A stretch of 64,000 nucleotides of DNA, from contig WRDF01000002.1 of the NCBI GenBank assembly GCA_009783565.1, positions 124,001 through 188,000 on the forward strand, written 5' to 3'. The stretch's first letter is position 1. The number at the start of each line of letters is the position of its first letter. The position numbers and the translations under genes are program-made. Below are positions 51,137-59,573 of the stretch, one piece after another. The DNA comes from Rikenellaceae bacterium. Lineage in GTDB: Bacteria; Bacteroidota; Bacteroidia; Bacteroidales; Rikenellaceae. The notes below the pieces were generated by a model. The model was not told the DNA's origin. It made no database searches and saw only the letters and a program-made list of their open reading frames with translations.

Positions 51137-52471
51137 ATGTCTAAAACTTTTCGCAAGGGCGGGGGGCATCCGTCGGATAATAAGCTGAGTCGCGCGGACG
51201 AGGTGGAGCGGATGCCGCTACCTCAGACGGTGGTGATTCCTCTCTCGCAGCATATCGGCGCACCGGCAACGGCAGTGGTCGCTAAGGGCGACCGCGTGAA
51301 AGTCGGGCAGTTGATAGGCGAGGCGGCGGGATTCGTGTCGAGCAATGTACACTCGTCGGTATCGGGGACTGTGCTGTCGGTGGATGCCGTGCCCGACCTG
51401 GGTGGTGTGCGGCGGCAGGCAGTGACGATAAAGGTGGAGGGCGACGAGTGGGCGGAAGGCATAGACCTCGACGGCTCGCTACGGCGCGAGTGTACGCTTT
51501 CGCCAGCCGAGATCATCGATAAGGTTAAGGAGGCGGGGGTCGTCGGGATGGGTGGCGCGCAGTTCCCCACGCATGTAAAACTCTCGATCCCGCAGGGCAA
51601 ACGTGCCGAGTATCTGTTGATCAACGGTGCGGAGTGCGAGCCTTACCTCACGTCCGACCATCGCGTGATGTTGGAACGTGGCGAGGAATTGCTTGCAGGG
51701 GTGAAGATACTTGCTAAAGCGCTGGGCGTCGGCAAGTCGTATATCGGAATCGAAAACAATAAGCCGGATGCGGTCGCTCATCTGCGCAAACTGGCGGCCG
51801 GCGACGCTGAGGTAGAAGTAATCGCGCTCAGGGCGCGTTATCCGCAGGGCGGCGAAAAACAGCTTATCGATGCCGTGCTGGGGCGTGAAGTGCCGTCGGG
51901 CGGGCTGCCGATAGACGTGGGGTGTGTGGTGCAGAACGTGGACACGGCGTTGGCGGTTTATGAGGCCGTACAGAAGAACAAACCGTTGGTCGAGCGCGTG
52001 GTGACCGTTACGGGAAAGTCGGTCGAGCGCCACGCGAATCTGCTGGTACGCATCGGGACGCCTCTGCAAGCGATCCTGGACTACTGCGGCGGGATGCCGG
52101 AGGATACGGGCAAGGTGATAAACGGCGGCCCGATGATGGGCAAAGCGGTGGCGAACCTCGACAGCGTGGTGACCAAGGGAACGTCGGGTATCGTGCTGAT
52201 GCGTGACGACGAGGCCGAGCGGCGCAAGTCCGGCGGAGCGTGTATCAAATGCGCCAAATGTGTACGGGGTTGCCCGATGGGTCTCGAACCGTACTATCTT
52301 TTCAAGTTAGGCGTTCGCGGCCGACTGACCGAGATGGAGGGCTACTGGGCGGCGGACTGCATCGAATGCGGGCTGTGCTCGTGGGTTTGCCCTGCCAACC
52401 TGCCGCTGTTGGACTACATCCGGCTCGGCAAGGTGGAGGTGATGAGAATTATGCGGGAGCGCAAAGGATAG
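51137..52471 (+). CDS. rnfC: Rnf electron transport complex subunit C
   Basis: A 444-residue peripheral subunit. The N-terminal barrel-like region is followed by the NADH/FMN domain (VVGMGGAQFPTHVKL, LINGAECEPYLTSDHR) and two C-terminal ferredoxin motifs, CIKCAKCVRGCP and CIECGLCSWVCP. RnfC passes electrons to NAD+. The TAG stop is the first part of a repeat. Confidence 0.94.
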   Translation: MSKTFRKGGGHPSDNKLSRADEVERMPLPQTVVIPLSQHIGAPATAVVAKGDRVKVGQLIGEAAGFVSSNVHSSVSGTVLSVDAVPDLGGVRRQAVTIKVEGDEWAEGIDLDGSLRRECTLSPAEIIDKVKEAGVVGMGGAQFPTHVKLSIPQGKRAEYLLINGAECEPYLTSDHRVMLERGEELLAGVKILAKALGVGKSYIGIENNKPDAVAHLRKLAAGDAEVEVIALRARYPQGGEKQLIDAVLGREVPSGGLPIDVGCVVQNVDTALAVYEAVQKNKPLVERVVTVTGKSVERHANLLVRIGTPLQAILDYCGGMPEDTGKVINGGPMMGKAVANLDSVVTKGTSGIVLMRDDEAERRKSGGACIKCAKCVRGCPMGLEPYYLFKLGVRGRLTEMEGYWAADCIECGLCSWVCPANLPLLDYIRLGKVEVMRIMRERKG

Positions 52472-52585
52472 CACGCGCGTATGTGAGCCTAAACCACGTG
52501 GTCGTCATTGCGAGGGCTGCATAGCCCCAAGCAATCCAGTTACAAGAAAGGACTGGATTGCGTCGCCTTTCAGGCTCGCAATGAC
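52471..52585. repeat. Composite repeat between rnfC and rnfD
   Basis: An alternating tract, GCACGCGCGTATGTG (52471-52485), starts on the last base of the rnfC TAG. The palindrome ACCACGTGGT follows, then a family A element at 52504-52585 (GTCATTGCGAG...GCAATCC facing GGATTGC...CTCGCAATGAC). Confidence 0.8.
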
Positions 52586-52650
52586 GGTCAATGAGAGTTG
52601 TAGCTCATAGGTCGTAATGACCATGAAAAAGCAGAAAAAGAAACGAAAAA

Positions 52651-53637
52651 ATGGACAAAAAACTGATTGTGTCGCCATCGCCGCATGTGTATAGCGGTGA
52701 ATCGACGCGAAAAATAATGCGCGACATTCTGATCGCCCTCGCGCCGGCTTTTGCCGTATCGTGGTTCTTCTACGGGGTGTCGGTGCTGGTGGTGACGGCG
52801 GTGAGCGTTATGACGTGCGTGCTGTTCGAGTGGCTGATACAACGCTTTATGCTTGGCGGGCAAAATACGATCAGAGACCTGTCGGCAGTGGTGACGGGCG
52901 TTCTGCTGGCTTTTAACCTGCCGTCGTCCGTGCCGTTGTGGATGGTGGCGGTGGGTGCGCTCGCTGCGATCGGGATCGGCAAGATGGCGTTCGGCGGGCT
53001 GGGGCGTAACCCGTTCAATCCGGCGTTGGTGGGGCGTGTATTCCTGCTGTTGTCGTTTCCGGTGGCCATGACATCGTTCCCTGCTCCGGAGGCAGTGGCT
53101 GACGGATTCACTGGCGCGACGCCGTTGATGCTGGCCAAAGAGGCGCTGATGAGCGGACAGCCGCTAAGCGCGCTGATGCCGGAAATGTCGTACGGCAATC
53201 TGCTGCTGGGAGCGAATGCGGGATCGATAGGCGAGATCGCGGCGTTGGCGCTGCTGCTGGGATTCGCTTACCTGCTAATCCGGCGCGTTATAACGTGGCA
53301 CATTCCGGTGTTGATACTGGGCACGATGGCCGTTTTTGCGGGTGTGCTGCACGGGGCGAACCCGGAGATATACGCAAGTCCGCTGTTCCACGTTTTGACG
53401 GGCGGGGCTATTCTGGGTGCGGTTTTCATGGCAACGGATTACTCCACGTCGCCGATGAGTACGGGCGGAATAATCGTTTATGCGGTGGCGATAGGCGCGA
53501 TCACGATGCTTATTCGCGTATGGGGGGCATATCCTGAGGGCATCTCGTTCGCGATACTCATAATGAACGCTATGGTGCCGCTGCTTAATAAATATATGCG
53601 GCCAAAGAAATTCGGGGCAATAAAAAGAGTAGCATGA
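52651..53637 (+). CDS. rnfD: Rnf electron transport complex subunit D
   Basis: A 328-residue integral membrane subunit with about nine or ten TM helices. The FMN attachment threonine lies in DGFTGATPLMLA. GRNPFNPALVGRVFL is the family's signature. It overlaps rnfG by 4 nt (ATGA). Confidence 0.94.
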   Translation: MDKKLIVSPSPHVYSGESTRKIMRDILIALAPAFAVSWFFYGVSVLVVTAVSVMTCVLFEWLIQRFMLGGQNTIRDLSAVVTGVLLAFNLPSSVPLWMVAVGALAAIGIGKMAFGGLGRNPFNPALVGRVFLLLSFPVAMTSFPAPEAVADGFTGATPLMLAKEALMSGQPLSALMPEMSYGNLLLGANAGSIGEIAALALLLGFAYLLIRRVITWHIPVLILGTMAVFAGVLHGANPEIYASPLFHVLTGGAILGAVFMATDYSTSPMSTGGIIVYAVAIGAITMLIRVWGAYPEGISFAILIMNAMVPLLNKYMRPKKFGAIKRVA

Positions 53638-54830
53638 AAAGTTCGTTAAAAAATATGATCCTCTGTCTTGGCGTTATCGGGCTGGTATCGGCTGTGGGGC
53701 TGACGCTGATCTATAATATGACCAAGGGTACGATCGCGGCGGCGAATCTTGCACGGACGACGGGAGCGCTGGCCAATGTCATGCCGCCGTTCGACAACAA
53801 CCCGATGGAGGGCGCGGTAGAGATGGAACTGGACGGCATTGCAACGCGTGTTTTCACCGGACGGATGGACGGCCGGACGACGGGATTTGCCGTAGAGACG
53901 AGCACACGGCTGGGTTACAGCGGCATCATACGTATGCTGGTAGGGTTCACCCCCGAAGGCGAGGTGCATAATATCGAAGTGCTGGAACAAAGCGAAACGC
54001 CGGGTCTGGGCGATAAGATACTGCATCCGGACAACGTGCTGGTGGTGAGTTTTCGCGGGCGCAACCCTGTCGATATGCAGATGGCGGTGGTGAAAGACGG
54101 CGGTGAGGTGGATGCTATAACAGCCTCGACGGTCACCTCGCGTGCGTACATCGATGCGGTAGACAGGGCGCACAGGGCATTCGTGGCGGTGAGCACGGGG
54201 GCGGTCGCGCTGCCTTCGGTAATGACCGGAGCGACCGCACATACGGCGGAGGCAGAGACGACGGCCGGCATCGATGCGATGGCATTCGTGGCGGCGGTGT
54301 TGCCTGTGCATAACGTGGTCTCGACACATGACCTTATGTTGAACTCGGAGCGCATGGTGGTTCACACTGCCCAACAGAACGGTGTGACGGTGGGCTATGC
54401 CGTGCAGACGGAAAGCGATGAGGGATGGAGCGGTGTGATCCGTCTGATGGTAGGTTTTCTGCCTGACGGTACGATCTACGATATTGCGGTGATGGAGCAG
54501 AACGAAACTCCGGGCTACGGCGATGTGATTACACGGCCCGACAACGCGCTTGCCAAGAGTTTACGCGGACGTAATGCACATGAGGTACAATTCGGCTTGC
54601 GGGGCGGAGGCGGAGGGACTGCTGCGCCGACCGATGTTTCCCGCACAAGAGGGCGCGAAGGAGGGCGTGAGAGAGAAGGACGCGAAGGCGGCCATAGGCG
54701 TATTACGCTGGCCGACGCTGTGGCGGGCGACGTGGACGGCATCACGGGTTCGACGGTAACATCGGTCGCCTACGTCGATGCCGTAGAGCGTGCCTACAAG
54801 GCTTTCGCGGCGATGAAGCATCTTGAATAA
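53634..54830 (+). CDS. rnfG: Rnf complex subunit G with two FMN-binding domains
   Basis: A 398-residue protein; RnfG is usually a little over 200. One N-terminal TM helix (about 8-28) is followed by two similar periplasmic FMN-binding domains. Domain 1 (about 60-190) has YSGIIRMLVGFTPEGEVHNI and DAITASTVTSRAYIDAV. Domain 2 (about 230-395) has WSGVIRLMVGFLPDGTIYDI and DGITGSTVTSVAYVDAV. Both keep the Ser/Thr-x-Thr for covalent FMN. Domain 2 has an inserted Arg/Gly/Glu-rich loop (GREGGREREGREGGHRR). Confidence 0.92.
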   Translation: MKSSLKNMILCLGVIGLVSAVGLTLIYNMTKGTIAAANLARTTGALANVMPPFDNNPMEGAVEMELDGIATRVFTGRMDGRTTGFAVETSTRLGYSGIIRMLVGFTPEGEVHNIEVLEQSETPGLGDKILHPDNVLVVSFRGRNPVDMQMAVVKDGGEVDAITASTVTSRAYIDAVDRAHRAFVAVSTGAVALPSVMTGATAHTAEAETTAGIDAMAFVAAVLPVHNVVSTHDLMLNSERMVVHTAQQNGVTVGYAVQTESDEGWSGVIRLMVGFLPDGTIYDIAVMEQNETPGYGDVITRPDNALAKSLRGRNAHEVQFGLRGGGGGTAAPTDVSRTRGREGGREREGREGGHRRITLADAVAGDVDGITGSTVTSVAYVDAVERAYKAFAAMKHLE

Positions 54831-54849
54831 TACAAGTAATACAGGAGTT

Positions 54850-55440
54850 ATGGGCAAAATACAGATACTGACGCGCGGGATTATAAAAGACAACCCGATA
54901 TTCGTATTGCTGCTGGGCTTGTGTCCCACGTTGGGGACGACGTCGTCGGCCATGAACGGTCTGGGTATGGGGGTGGCTACGATGTTTATTCTCGTGCTGG
55001 CGAATATTGTGATCTCTATTTTTAAGGACGTCATTCCGAACAAGGTGCGTATCCCCGCTTACATCGTGATAATCACGACGCTGGTGACCGTTTTGGAGCT
55101 GCTGATAAAGGCCTACATGCCCGGATTGAACAGTGCGCTGGGAGTGTTCATTCCGCTCATTGCGGTGAACTGTATCGTCTTTGCCCGGGTGGAAGCCTTT
55201 GCGTCGAAGAACAATGTGGTGAACTCGGCGCTCGACGGATTGGGCGCGGGACTCGGTTTTACGATGGCGCTCACGCTGCTCGGCGTTGTGCGCGAGATGT
55301 TGGGGACAGGTATGTTCTTCGGATATAAATTCATAGAAGGCGACGGCGTGCTGATCTTCGTCCTCGCGCCCGGAGCGTTCATTGCACTCGGATTCCTTAT
55401 CGCGATTTTCAGAAAAGTCGCCAAAGCGACTTCGATATAA
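54850..55440 (+). CDS. rnfE: Rnf complex subunit E, first copy
   Basis: A 196-residue, six-TM subunit. The two Cys that, with RnfA, are thought to bind the intramembrane [2Fe-2S] cluster are kept: LLLGLCPTLG and AVNCIVFAR. The C-terminus has EGDGVLIFVLAPGAFIALGF. Start at ATG 54850 (MGKIQILTRG). A close second copy follows 59 nt downstream. Confidence 0.94.
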   Translation: MGKIQILTRGIIKDNPIFVLLLGLCPTLGTTSSAMNGLGMGVATMFILVLANIVISIFKDVIPNKVRIPAYIVIITTLVTVLELLIKAYMPGLNSALGVFIPLIAVNCIVFARVEAFASKNNVVNSALDGLGAGLGFTMALTLLGVVREMLGTGMFFGYKFIEGDGVLIFVLAPGAFIALGFLIAIFRKVAKATSI

Positions 55441-55499
55441 AATGCAAGATCCGGAGAACAATTTACAAATGTTTTCGTAATAGGTAACAATAAATTCGG

Positions 55500-56087
55500 A
55501 TGAGCAAGATACAGATACTGACACGGGGGATCATAAAAGACAATCCGATATTCGTGCTTCTGCTGGGCATTTGTCCCATGCTGGGAACGACATCGTCGGC
55601 CATGAACGGTCTGGGTATGGGTATAGCGACCATGTCCGTACTCTTGTTGTCGAATATCATGATCTCTTTGTTCAAAAATCTGATACCCAACAAAGTACGT
55701 ATTCCGGCATACATCGTGATAATCACGACGCTGGTAACCGCTCTCCAACTGTTGATGAATGCCTATACGCCCGCGCTATACAACACACTGGGAGTATTCA
55801 TTCCGCTCATCGCTACGAACTGTTTGATTTTCGCACGCGTGGAAGCCTTTGCGTCAAAGAACAATGTAGTGAACTCGGCGATAGACGGACTGGGTACAGG
55901 GTTTGGATTCTTGGGTGCGCTCGTGTTGCTGGGTACTATCCGTGAGATATTGGGGACGGGTACGTTCTTCGGACATAAATTCATCGAAGGCGATGGTGTG
56001 TTGATCTTTGTCCTTGCGCCGGGAGCGTTCATAGCCCTCGGATTTCTTATCGCGATTTTCAGAAAAGTGACTGCCAAAATATCTTAA
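55500..56087 (+). CDS. rnfE: Rnf complex subunit E, second tandem copy
   Basis: A 195-residue paralogue of the preceding gene. The N-terminus (IQILTRGIIKDNPIFVLLLG) and C-terminal 35 residues are nearly identical; the middle helices differ more. Both cluster cysteines are kept (LLLGICPMLG, ATNCLIFAR), so it could work as RnfE. The frame is intact with its own ATG. No other rnf operon I know of carries two adjacent rnfE genes as standard. Confidence 0.92.
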   Translation: MSKIQILTRGIIKDNPIFVLLLGICPMLGTTSSAMNGLGMGIATMSVLLLSNIMISLFKNLIPNKVRIPAYIVIITTLVTALQLLMNAYTPALYNTLGVFIPLIATNCLIFARVEAFASKNNVVNSAIDGLGTGFGFLGALVLLGTIREILGTGTFFGHKFIEGDGVLIFVLAPGAFIALGFLIAIFRKVTAKIS

Positions 56088-56120
56088 AAAACTTGTTCTT
56101 AAACGAAATAACCTTTGCAG

Positions 56121-56693
56121 ATGGAGTATCTTATAATAATAATAAGCGCGATTTTTGTTAATAACATCATTCTCGCGCAGTTTCTCGGAATATGCCCCTT
56201 TCTCGGAGTATCGAGCCGGGTGACGACTTCGGTGGGCATGGGCGCGGCCGTTACGTTCGTAATAACCATAGCGGCCTTGCTGGTCTATCTGCTGCAATAT
56301 TATATACTCGTACCGTTGGGCATAGAGTATATGCAGACCATCGCGTTCATACTCACGATCGCCGTGATGGTACAGATGGTGGAGATCATACTCAAAAAGG
56401 TGAGTCCCTCTCTGTACCGTGCTCTGGGGGTTTTTCTGCCGTTGATGACAACCAATTGCGCCATACTCGGAGTTGCGATCATTCTGGTGCAGAAGGAGTA
56501 CAACATGTTCGAATCGGTTGTCTTTGCATCGTCGACGGGCGTGGGGTTCACCGTGGCAATGGTGATTTTCGCCGGTATCCGTGAGCGCCTCGACTTGGAG
56601 GATCTGCCTGCGGGCATGAAAGGCGCACCTATCGCTTTGGTCACCGCCGGAATCCTCGCAATGGCCTTTATGGGATTTTCGGGAGTGGTCTAA
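56121..56693 (+). CDS. rnfA: Rnf complex subunit A
   Basis: A 190-residue, six-TM subunit, structurally the inverted partner of RnfE. FVNNIILAQFLGICPFLG and MTTNCAILG carry the two cluster cysteines. Start at ATG 56121 rather than the in-frame TTG at 56115. Last gene of the rnf operon; the stop TAA is joined to a perfect ACACACGCGTGTGT palindrome. Confidence 0.94.
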   Translation: MEYLIIIISAIFVNNIILAQFLGICPFLGVSSRVTTSVGMGAAVTFVITIAALLVYLLQYYILVPLGIEYMQTIAFILTIAVMVQMVEIILKKVSPSLYRALGVFLPLMTTNCAILGVAIILVQKEYNMFESVVFASSTGVGFTVAMVIFAGIRERLDLEDLPAGMKGAPIALVTAGILAMAFMGFSGVV

Positions 56694-56755
56694 CACACGC
56701 GTGTGTTTTCCGGCCTGCCGGTTGTTTTGTCATTGCGGGCTTGACCCGCAATGAT
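56693..56755 (+). repeat. Complete composite repeat after rnfA
   Basis: The clearest copy: perfect 14-bp palindrome ACACACGCGTGTGT (56693-56706), link TTT, hairpin CCGGCCTGCCGG, spacer TTGTTTT, then GTCATTGCGGG / CCCGCAATGA(T) at 56729-56755. Confidence 0.85.
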
Positions 56756-56786
56756 ATTTTTATACGCATCTTCTGAGTTTTTTCGT

Positions 56787-56794
56787 TATATTTG
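56787..56794 (+). promoter_or_regulatory. -7 box TATATTTG directly before the Omp85-like gene
   Basis: TATATTTG ends 4 nt before the ATG at 56799, so transcription should start at or very near the start codon. Confidence 0.55.
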
Positions 56795-56798
56795 TAGA

Positions 56799-58721
56799 AT
56801 GCGTTCGTCGAAAAAACTCATAATAGCGATGACGGTCGCGGCGGCAGTCGTTGCAACGGATGTGTCATTTACACATGCCGAGACGCGGCAGTTGCCGAGC
56901 TATGAAGATGTAACTCTGCCGAGCGACAGCGCGGCGGTTTCGCCGCTCGACATTTCTCTTCTGCCTTTTCTTGACTCCGCGACAGTTTCCGGAACAACGC
57001 GTATCGTATATGAAACTGCCGTAGAAAAGGATCGGCGCGGGCTGTCGCGTTTTATCCATCGTACCATATTCGTAAACCCCGACGCAAGAACCCGACGCAA
57101 CCCTTTGGTCGTCGATGAGAGAAGTCTGCTGCGGCGGTTCGACGGCAAGACGATCAACAGTATCTCCTACCAACGCCACGACATTTTCGAGGATCGGCGC
57201 AATACCTTGCGGCGAATTGCCGGTGCTGTGCATATACGTACCGCACAGAGCGCGCTGGAACGTGACATGCTACTGCGCGAGGGACAGGCGTTCGATACCG
57301 AAATAGCGACGACGAGCAACCGTATAATCCGCAGCCGCCCGTATATCGCCGACTCGTGGCTCGATGTGCACTTGAATGCCGAGGACACGACGCGCGTCGA
57401 TGTAATTCTCGTGACGCACGATAATTGGACGATCGGTGTGGAGGCGATCGGGTTCAGCGGACAGCGGGCGTTGGTGAGTATTTACGATTACAATTTCCTT
57501 GGGTCGGGTAACCGCGTGGGAGCAGATATGCATTTCAACTACCGCGACCTGAACTATCTACACACGGTAATGCGCTACGATAATCCCAACTTTCTGGGGA
57601 CGTTCTACACGGCCAATCTGAAAGCGGGACAGGATTTCGATAACGCCTACGCCAATGTGGCTATCTACAAGGGTTTCATCCTCCCCACGGATTACGAGTT
57701 GGGCGCATCGTTCATACATGACCGCTTCACGCGTTTTCGTGTGCTGAACCCCGGCGAAATAGACTATAAACAGGTGAGCATGAGTGCGTTCAACTTGTGG
57801 GGCGGCATGTCGTGGTCTATGCCCCGGTTCGGGTCGAGTTTCTATGCAACGACACATTATGCCGACCGGAAATTTCCTGAGCGTCCGGACGACACCTCGC
57901 CACGTGTGCATCCGCTCTTCCACAACCGCCGCGAAATACTATTCGGCGCGGGGTTCTACCGCGAGCGGTTCTACTCTTCGACAATGATCTACGGATACGG
58001 ATTTCAGGAAGACATTCCCACCGGTCACCGGTTCGAACTCACGGGCGGTTATTCCTGGCAGGAGATGGGTGATTTCTGGTACGCGGGTGCGACTATGCGG
58101 CAGGGGTGGCTCACTCCGATCGGCTATCTGTTCGGCGAGGGAACGATAGGGAGCTATATCAACGTCGACGACAGGCAATGGTGGCTCAGTACGCTTAATA
58201 TCAAAGGTTTGTGGTTCTCGAACCTGTGGGATATGGGGCGCAGCCGATTGCGCCAGTTCGTCACGCTACGCTATACCCACGGCTGGAATCGCGGTGAAGG
58301 GGCAGGTTCATACGTGCGTTTTTGGAAAGATATTCGCCCGATGACTTTCAATACATATGCGGCAGGGTCTAATCGCCTGCTGGTCAATACGGAAACGGTT
58401 GTTTTCACCCCATTGCAACCGTTCGGCTTCCGCATCGCGATGTTCGGTTTTGCCGACGCGGGGTGGATCGGATACAATAACAATCCGTTCCAAAACGAGT
58501 TCTTCTCTTCGTTCGGCATCGGCGTGCGCCTGCGCAACGAACGTCTGGTATTTAACGCCATTCAGATACGTTTGGGATTGGTGGCAAACGCACGCGGGAT
58601 GGTTCGCAATCAAATCTTCCGCAGCTCGACCCAACAGCGTATGGAGCAACACCGCTTTATTCCTACCCGGCCGGAGGCAACGGTGTTCGAATGGCCCATG
58701 ACCGACGTATACGAGAGATGA
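56799..58721 (+). CDS. Omp85-like outer membrane protein
   Basis: A 640-residue protein with a signal peptide (about 1-27, FTHA). A POTRA-like periplasmic region (about 110-205) contains LLREGQAFDTEIATTSNRIIRSRPYIADSWLDV. A beta-barrel follows (about 210 to the end), with alternating aromatic strands such as YDYNFLGSGNRVGADMHF. It is shorter than BamA. Roles of such short Omp85 proteins in Bacteroidetes are not settled. Start at ATG 56799, just after the -7 box. Confidence 0.75.
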   Translation: MRSSKKLIIAMTVAAAVVATDVSFTHAETRQLPSYEDVTLPSDSAAVSPLDISLLPFLDSATVSGTTRIVYETAVEKDRRGLSRFIHRTIFVNPDARTRRNPLVVDERSLLRRFDGKTINSISYQRHDIFEDRRNTLRRIAGAVHIRTAQSALERDMLLREGQAFDTEIATTSNRIIRSRPYIADSWLDVHLNAEDTTRVDVILVTHDNWTIGVEAIGFSGQRALVSIYDYNFLGSGNRVGADMHFNYRDLNYLHTVMRYDNPNFLGTFYTANLKAGQDFDNAYANVAIYKGFILPTDYELGASFIHDRFTRFRVLNPGEIDYKQVSMSAFNLWGGMSWSMPRFGSSFYATTHYADRKFPERPDDTSPRVHPLFHNRREILFGAGFYRERFYSSTMIYGYGFQEDIPTGHRFELTGGYSWQEMGDFWYAGATMRQGWLTPIGYLFGEGTIGSYINVDDRQWWLSTLNIKGLWFSNLWDMGRSRLRQFVTLRYTHGWNRGEGAGSYVRFWKDIRPMTFNTYAAGSNRLLVNTETVVFTPLQPFGFRIAMFGFADAGWIGYNNNPFQNEFFSSFGIGVRLRNERLVFNAIQIRLGLVANARGMVRNQIFRSSTQQRMEQHRFIPTRPEATVFEWPMTDVYER

Positions 58722-58723
58722 GT

Positions 58724-58833
58724 CGCACGCGCGGTTTCAGCCTGCCGCACACATAATATCCGGCTTTTTGTCATTTGCGGGTTTGCAACGCAATCTAACG
58801 CGGTAAGAGATTAGGACTCGGAGGCCGCAAGAC
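58724..58833 (+). repeat. Partly decayed composite repeat after the Omp85-like gene
   Basis: CGCACGCGCG (58724-58733), GTTTCAG, CCTGCCG, then a degraded family A element starting GTCATTTGCGGG and ending CCGCAAGAC. Order and strand match the other copies. Confidence 0.65.
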
Positions 58834-58845
58834 ATTTCTTTTTTA

Positions 58846-58853
58846 TATCTTTG
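58846..58853 (+). promoter_or_regulatory. -7 box TATCTTTG before a beta-barrel gene
   Basis: TATCTTTG, 27 nt before the ATG at 58881. No clear -33 element. Confidence 0.5.
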
Positions 58854-58880
58854 ACGCAAGATATAATAATCCTATCGGTC

Positions 58881-59519
58881 ATGAAACGATCATTGTATAT
58901 AGCTATATTGGCGCTTTTATTTCCGGTGGCCGTACAAGCGCAAATAATAAGATACGACACTATCCGCAGCGCACCGCGCCAAAGTCAAACGGCGGTTGCG
59001 CCACAGCAGCGGCAGGTGACGACAGCGTCCGCGCAACAAAAGCAACAGCAGCAAAGTGTGCGACCGCGTACCGGCGGCGAAGGCCGCCACATGTTCGGCG
59101 GCAATATCGGCATAAGCGCCAACGACAACGAGTGGGCGCTGCGTATCTCGCCTCAGTACGGCTATCGGGTGGCTAACCGGGTGATGCTCGGAGCGGGAAT
59201 TTCGTACATCTATGCCGAAGGGCGCGGGCGATACGATTACAGCGCAAGTTCGGCAGGGATCAATGCTTTCGGGCGCGTCTATCCGATCGAGTCACTTATG
59301 CTTTTCGCCCAACCTGAGATTACGCGTCAATGGGGGCATTCGGAGGGTGTGGAGCGCGATACCGGCGCAATTTTCTGCCTGCCGGTGGGTGCGGGCGCGC
59401 TCGTTCCGGCAGGACCGGGAAGCATCTTGATGTCGCTCTATTACGACGTGATACAAAGCCATCGCTCGCCATATGGCAACCGCCTGAACTTCTCGGTGGG
59501 CTATCAGTTCGTGTGGTGA
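58881..59519 (+). CDS. Outer-membrane beta-barrel protein, Gln-rich linker
   Basis: A 212-residue exported protein (signal peptide about 1-20, VQAQ). A low-complexity Gln/Arg/Thr region (about 30-70, QQRQVTTASAQQKQQQQ) precedes an eight-strand-type barrel with GNIGISANDNEWALRISPQYGYRV and a final FSVGYQFVW. It resembles the small OmpW/OmpX-like barrels of Bacteroidetes. Ligand unknown. ATG 58881 follows the -7 box. Confidence 0.75.
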   Translation: MKRSLYIAILALLFPVAVQAQIIRYDTIRSAPRQSQTAVAPQQRQVTTASAQQKQQQQSVRPRTGGEGRHMFGGNIGISANDNEWALRISPQYGYRVANRVMLGAGISYIYAEGRGRYDYSASSAGINAFGRVYPIESLMLFAQPEITRQWGHSEGVERDTGAIFCLPVGAGALVPAGPGSILMSLYYDVIQSHRSPYGNRLNFSVGYQFVW

Positions 59520-59573
59520 TTCATTATGAGTTGGCCGATGGTATGACAATAATTCGTAATTCATAATTATCCC

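Noticed and set aside
56751-56798. Longer start of the Omp85-like gene at 56751
   Set aside because: That ATG lies in the GTCATTGCGG repeat and upstream of the -7 box at 56787-56794; it would place extra residues before a good signal peptide.
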